Shown: positions 1 to 6,000 of the stretch, one piece after another | Layout: the number at the start of each line of letters is the position of its first letter | How positions within the stretch are numbered: the stretch's first letter is position 1 | From: Bifidobacteriaceae bacterium | GTDB lineage: Bacteria > Actinomycetota > Actinomycetes > Actinomycetales > WQXJ01 | Length of the DNA: 7,871 nucleotides | Reading direction: 5' to 3' | NCBI GenBank assembly: GCA_031268115.1 | Contig: JAIRXV010000264.1 | Location: 1-7,871, forward strand | Notes under the pieces: generated by a model | What the model was told of the DNA's origin: nothing | The model's input: only the letters and a program-made list of their open reading frames with translations | Database searches by the model: none | Position numbers and translations under genes: made by a program

Positions 1-3000
1 CCGGCAACGCCACCTTGTTGAGCCTTGGCGCGCTGCCGCAGGACGTGTCCCTAACGGAGACCGAGGTGGGTTCGGCGCCGTTCGCTGTCACCCTGGCGCA
101 GCCTTTGAAGTGGGACTTCACCGTCTCCCCGAGCGACACGCGCGGTGATCTCAGCCTGACGTTAACGCGCGATGACGGCGCTTCGACCCAATGGCCGGCC
201 ACTCGATCTGGGGCTGAGTTCGCAGTCGAGATCGCCCCGGGGCAGTTGGAACCGGGCTACTACGACGTGACGGCCTCATTCCCAGGCGCGCAGGACTGGA
301 CTGGCTCGGTCGTGGCGGTCGATGGGGCCGTCGATCAGGACTTGACCCGGCGTTTCGGGGTGGACGCGGGTCTCAGCTGGTACGGGCTTGCGGGGCAAAC
401 GCCTTCGATGGAGACCCTGCGCGCCAACGTGGAGGGCATGAAGGTCATCGGCCTTGGGTCGGTCCGGGACCGCTACCGGGTGTCGGACATGGACGTTGAC
501 CCGACCAACTGTTCCGAGCAGAAGCTCTGCGTCGATCAGGTGACCGAGGCGATGAACGATCTCGGTGGACTGGACGTGGTGACCGTGGCAGGCGGAGGGG
601 TGCCTCGGGTCAACAGCACCACGCCGTACGATTTGGACGAGGCGTTCGCGGCGGGTCAGGAATTTGCGCAGCGGATGTGGCCTCAGGTGACTGCGGTAGA
701 GGTCGGCAACGAGCCGATCTACCACTTCTTCGACGGCTACCCGTTCCAGTACGCCAGCGCGCTGAAAGCGTTCACGGCCGGCGTCAAGTCAATCCAGCCC
801 AAAATGCGCGTATTGACGGCGTCTTACAGTGCGGTCGCCACCGAAGGCTATGCGATCACGGGCCGCTGGGGGGCGCTCTACGACCAAGAGTCTTTGGCGA
901 ACAACATCGCCGAATCGTTCGACACGCGCAACGAGCACTGGTACCCCGAAATTCCGATTTGGAAAAAGACAGGCTGGTTCGATATCGACAAACTGGCTGG
1001 TGGCATTCCTCGAATGGACGTTGAGACCAAACGAGCGGTCGACGCGACCGGCGGTGTCGACGATAAGGCGATTTGGGTGACTGAGCTAGGCGCGCCGCTG
1101 CGTCCCACGAGCACCAATTTCGACTTGGCCTTCGAGGAACAGGAACAGGCCGCCCATTTGGTTGAGTCCTACGCATCCGCCCTTTCCGGCGGCTTGGACA
1201 GAGTCTTCTACTTCTATTGGCAGACCCTTTTGGAACAGTGCCCCGACGGGGTGCTATCGACGTCCGAGTGTCCCGTCGTTTGGGGACTGACTCGCAACGC
1301 CCAGTCCGACATCTATCAGGATGGCCGTTCGCAAGTGTTGTCGCCGCGCCCCGCATTGGCTTCGGCGGCGGCCTTGATCCGGCATATTCAAGACAAGGAA
1401 GTCCTCAAGGTCGAGACCTCTCAGGACCCGGACACCATCTACGGCACAACCGTGTACTTTGCCGACGGGACGGCTGTGACCTGGGACAGGAGCAAGTCGC
1501 TGGAGAGCTTTGGACCCGGTGCCACCGCTAAGAACATGTATGGCCGCCCAGTGGCCCAGTTCGCGCCGGCCCCCAACGTGTGGCAGTACTACCCGCCGTA
1601 CCTTCTGTCGAATGTGACAATCCCGAGTACCGCCAAATCGGTGAGTGTCCCTGGCGCTTCCACTCCGGCCGGCAAAGATATCGCGCCCACTGGGGCACAG
1701 TTCCGGATGGGCGCCGGGGGTATCAAGATCAACGGGCTGGAGCCGCGTCCCCGCAAGACCTACGCCAACCCCGTGACCACCGATGGCGACAGGGACTCGA
1801 CCATCGGCGTCAAGGTCGGGGACGTTTTGAGGCTGGATGTCCAAGCAAGGGCCGGTAACGCTAACGAAGACGTATCGGCTGAAACCGTGTTCGCCTGCCA
1901 GCCCGGCCCGGGCCTGGCGATTGACACCGCCGCAACGGGACCGATCAGCGGTGGTTACCGCTGTCAGTTCACCGTGGTCAGCGACGTACCGGCCCGCCAG
2001 CAAACGTTCAAGGACGGCATCTACACCTGGACCGTACCCGGCTATGCGCAAGCGACTGGCAAGTGGACGGATAAAGCGGGCACTGGACACGAAGATGTGG
2101 TGCGCGTGGGTCTGACTTACCGCGCGGCCGGCAAGTTCGCCATTACGGGGATGGCCTATGAGGGGCAAACGGTCACGGTCGAGACCGATATAGCGGGTAT
2201 CGCCCGCTATGCCTGGCATTACCTAGACTCCAACGCCGCCGCCCCGGGCGGGTCCGGCAACACATACACCGTCGCGGCGGGCGACTTCGAGGAAACTGAG
2301 GGCCGTCGCGTCACGGTCTTGGCGTACGATGCCGCCGGTCAAGTGATCGCGCAAGATTGGTTCCGTCCCACCCACGCGCCGCTGAAGGGCTGGATCGCCA
2401 ACGCGGATTTGACATCGCCTGAGGCCGGGCAAGTTCGTATCGCCTATGCCTGGGCTTTCGACTGGCGCACCCGGGACGCCTCAAGTCGCATGGTTATGAC
2501 GGTCGGTGCGCTTTGCGAGGACGCCACGCCCGCTCAACGCTACGGCTTTGCGTCGCCTTATGTAGCGAACGCCGCATGGTCCGTTGCCGGGGAATCGTAT
2601 CCTCAGGTGACGGGTGGGACGTATTGGTTCAACGGTCTCACTATCCCCGTATCTCAACGCCGTGAACAGGCGGTCTATCTGTATGCGGTCCCGGCCGATT
2701 GGGATGGATCCTGTGACGGGGCGGTCCAGTTCGATGGCGGCGGCAAGTCGAAGTCCTTGTATTTGGGGTTCGCGCCGGCGACGCCGGATCAAGCGAGTTC
2801 CTCGGCAGTGGCGACCAACCGCTCCGGCCAATACGCGAACCATGGCGCCTCCGGGACCGAGCCGGCGGATTGGGGTTTTCAAACCATTACCGCGACCGTG
2901 CGGGATTCCCAGGGTAAGGCCGTGACCGATGCCGCATCCAAGCTGACGGCGCGGGCCAGTTCGCGCGATCCGGTGCCAGGCGGGGCGGGTTTGTTCTTCT

Positions 3001-6000
3001 CCAACGACGACGTGTTTACCTGCGCCCGTGAACCAGTCGATGGCGCCTGCGTCGATGGCGATTACTCCATCGACGTCTATTCGGCAACGCATTTGAACCG
3101 ACGAGTCGAGGTGGCCTATGCCGATGACGGCACCAGTTTCTTGATGCGCAACGGGGCTGCGCCCGATGAATTGGACCTGCCCGTTCTGTTCTCGTTGGCG
3201 CCCGTGAGTGTGCCGCATTGCGCGGTGGCGGCGAATCCGGTGAGTTCGGCGCTGGCCGGAGAATCGTTGAGCGTGCGAGCGAGTTTGCGGGACGCGTATG
3301 GCAACGTCCCGGCAGGCGGTGTGTCCGTGAGTTTCGCCATGTCCGGCGAGGAGTGCGCGGCCGTGTTCGACGATGGCGTCCGCCAGGTATCTGTGGCCCC
3401 GTCCGAAGTGGGCATGGCCTCGGTGACCGCGACGAGCGAGCAGGCGGGCGTATGCCAAGTGTCGGCCGTGGTCGAGGGCCAAGAGTTGCCGGGTTCGCCG
3501 GTGACCCTGACGTGGAACGCGCCCCCGGCGCCGAACGATCCGCCGGTCTTGACCGCCATCGGAGCCGTACCGTTCGCCGTAACCAATAGTGAAACGTTGA
3601 CTTGGGATTTCGCCGTGGAACCGGCAAGCGCGCCGGGCGATGTGGCTCTTACCGCAACGCGGGACGATGGCGCGGCCAGCCAGTGGCATGCGGTCAAGCA
3701 GTCGGGCGGGCGATTCGCGGTCGCGGTTCCGGCCGGGGGGCTCGATGTGGGCTACTACGAGGTGGCGGCAACTTTCCCAGATGCGCAACCTTGGACGGGC
3801 TCGGTTGTGGTGGCGGACGGCGAGGCCGTGCAGGACGTGAGGTTGGGGATAGACGCTCGACCCAGCTGGACTTGGAACGGCACGGACGATTCGGCGCCAA
3901 CCCAGCAGCAGGCTGAGGAGCTGGCCGAGTCGCTCAAAGCGGTCGGGTTTGGTTCTGTGCGAGATCGGTTCCAGCCCGAGGACTTGGATACCGCTTGCGA
4001 CCAGGGCGCTGCGGCGTTGTGCCAAGAGCAGGTGGCCCAGACGATGCGCGACACGGGTGGGCTGGACGTGGTAGCGGTCGCCGATTCCGGTTTGTCGAGA
4101 ACCGGGACCGCTGGGTCGTTCGACTTGGACCAAGCGTTCTTAGCGGGCCAGAAGTATGCTCAGACGTACAGTGGCAAGGCCAAGAGCGTGGAGTTCTCCA
4201 ACGAGCCTGTACAGACCGGCTTCTTCGACGGCTATCCATTCGAATACGCCAGCGCGCTGAAAGCGTTCGCGGCTGGCGTCAAATCGGTGGACCCGTCCAT
4301 TCGGGTGTTGGCCGGTTCCTATTCGACCGCTGCTTCTGGCGTGAACTCGACGGGGGAACTCAGCTGGGGATTGCTGTTTGAGCAAGAGGCTCTAGAAAGC
4401 AACACGGGTGTGTTCTACGACAGTGGCAACGAGCATTGGTATCCAGAGCTGAAAGACATGGATACGCTGTTGTCTTCAGCGACGGCCGACAAGCGAGCGC
4501 TGGATGCCGATTACGGCGTGGATGGCAAAGCGAGGTGGTTGACTGAAATCGGCTTCAACTTGTCGGCGGCCGGGAACGCGCCAGTTACAGCGGCCCAAGA
4601 ACGGTTGCAGGCCGCCCACGTGGTCGAGTCGTATGCCGCGGGCCTCGGGGCCGGCTTTGAGCGGGTATTCCCGTTCCATTGGCAAACGCTTCTGGATCAG
4701 TGTCCGGCGGAGCAAGGCGCCACCACCGATTCGTGCGAGTCGGTATGGGGGCTGACGCGCAACGCTGAGTCGGACAAGTTCCAAGATGGGCGTTCGCAGT
4801 CAGTCTCGCCGCGTCCGGCAGTGGCCGCGGCGGCCGCCATGGCGCGCCACATCGGTGGCCGTCAGGTAGACAAGGTTCTGACGAACAACGCCGACTGCGG
4901 CGGGGGCGAGGCGTGCGGAACCACTGTCTACTTCTCCGACGGACGGGCCGTCACCTGGGATTCAAGCCGGACTCTGGCGAGCTTCGGGACCGGGGTGGAG
5001 GTAAAGAACATGTATGGCCGCACCGTTCAGGCCCCCGCGGCTCGTCCCTCGCGGGAGAATCCCTACTTGCTTTCGGGTGTGACCGCGCCGGCCGAAGCGG
5101 CACCAGCGCAGGTTCCCACCCAGCCCTTGTCGGGCGCGGCGCCACTCCGAGTCGAGGCGGCCGGCCTGGAAATCAACGGCAAGCAGATTGAACCCCGTCA
5201 GACCACAAATGGGAGCGACGCCTCGGCCGTCAAAGTCAGGCCCGCAGACACTATCTCACTGCGGGTTCGGGCGCGCGCCGGGAACGATAACCGGGACGTG
5301 TCCGCGCAGACCCAATTCGAGTGCGAGGCCGGTCAGGGGATCGTCTTGGATGCCTCGGCGTCCAAGGCCGTACCGGGCGGCTATCTCTGTCAGTTCACGG
5401 CTCAGGCTCCTACTTCCATCGAGCAGATCGTTCAGGATGGCGCTCGCCGCTGGCGGGTAGACAGTTTCGTCAAAGCGACCGGGAAGTGGACCGATACCAC
5501 TGGTCAACCGCGAGCGGACTGGGTGCGGGCCGGGCTGGCCAGATACGCCGAAGAACTTGCGCTCACGGGCAAACCCTATGTTGGGCAGACCATGACCGCC
5601 GCGGCCGATTTGCCTGGCGTGGCCCAATACGTGTGGCGTTATCGAGACAAGCCCGGCAACCCTGTCATCGCCTCCGGCCAGGACAACACCTATACGGTGC
5701 GTCAAGAAGACATCGACGGCGAGAGTGCCCACGCCATCGAGGTGGCCGCTGTGGACGCGCAAGGCAACGTCATCGCCGAAACTTGGTTTAGGCCAACTCA
5801 ATTCTCGGTGCAAGGCTGGGCCGAACCCGATTCCTTCACGGCCGAACCGGGCAAATTGCGCGTCACGGACGTTTGGGCTTTCGACTGGGCCGATACGACC
5901 GAACCGGGCCGCCTGGTCTTCACGGTCGGTGCGCCATGCTCAAGTGCGACAGCGGCCCAAACATACGGTTTCGACAGCCCGTACCCGGCGAACGCCGCGC

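Larger units (their letters stand above)
60..3539 (+). repeat. Tandem protein-coding unit 1: sandwich - barrel - D - A - E - F - invasin-like Ig
   Basis: First complete copy of the large repeat, about 1,160 residues. The same domain order recurs from 3540, and equivalent landmarks (the YASALKAF motif at 750 and 4245) are 3,495 bases, or 1,165 codons, apart. Domains up to E have clear counterparts in unit 2; the last two (2808-3518) do not. Boundaries are judged by eye from the recurring sequence and are good to about 10-20 residues. Confidence 0.85.

Noticed and set aside
1254..2219. A 321-codon open frame on the minus strand
   Set aside because: Same reason: it overlaps the end of barrel 1 and domains D and A of the plus-strand gene, and its translation shows no known motif or credible ribosome binding site.
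3519..3545. Possible gene boundary between unit 1 and unit 2
   Set aside because: The Pro-rich stretch is an in-frame interdomain linker. There is no stop, start codon with a ribosome binding site, or hairpin; the frame continues unbroken.
2481..4133. A 550-codon open frame on the minus strand
   Set aside because: It is antisense to the long plus-strand frame, which carries recognisable domains across the same bases. Its translation is Arg/His/Gly-rich with no domain or strand pattern, as expected of an antisense shadow in high-GC DNA.
354..5078. Tandem duplication as an assembly artefact
   Set aside because: The two copies differ at many synonymous and amino-acid positions and by small in-frame length changes, so they are real diverged paralogues, not a duplicated read segment.
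5321..5791. Plus-strand open frame in another phase
   Set aside because: It overlaps domains D and A of unit 2, which align residue by residue with unit 1 in the main frame. The alternative frame has no such counterpart.
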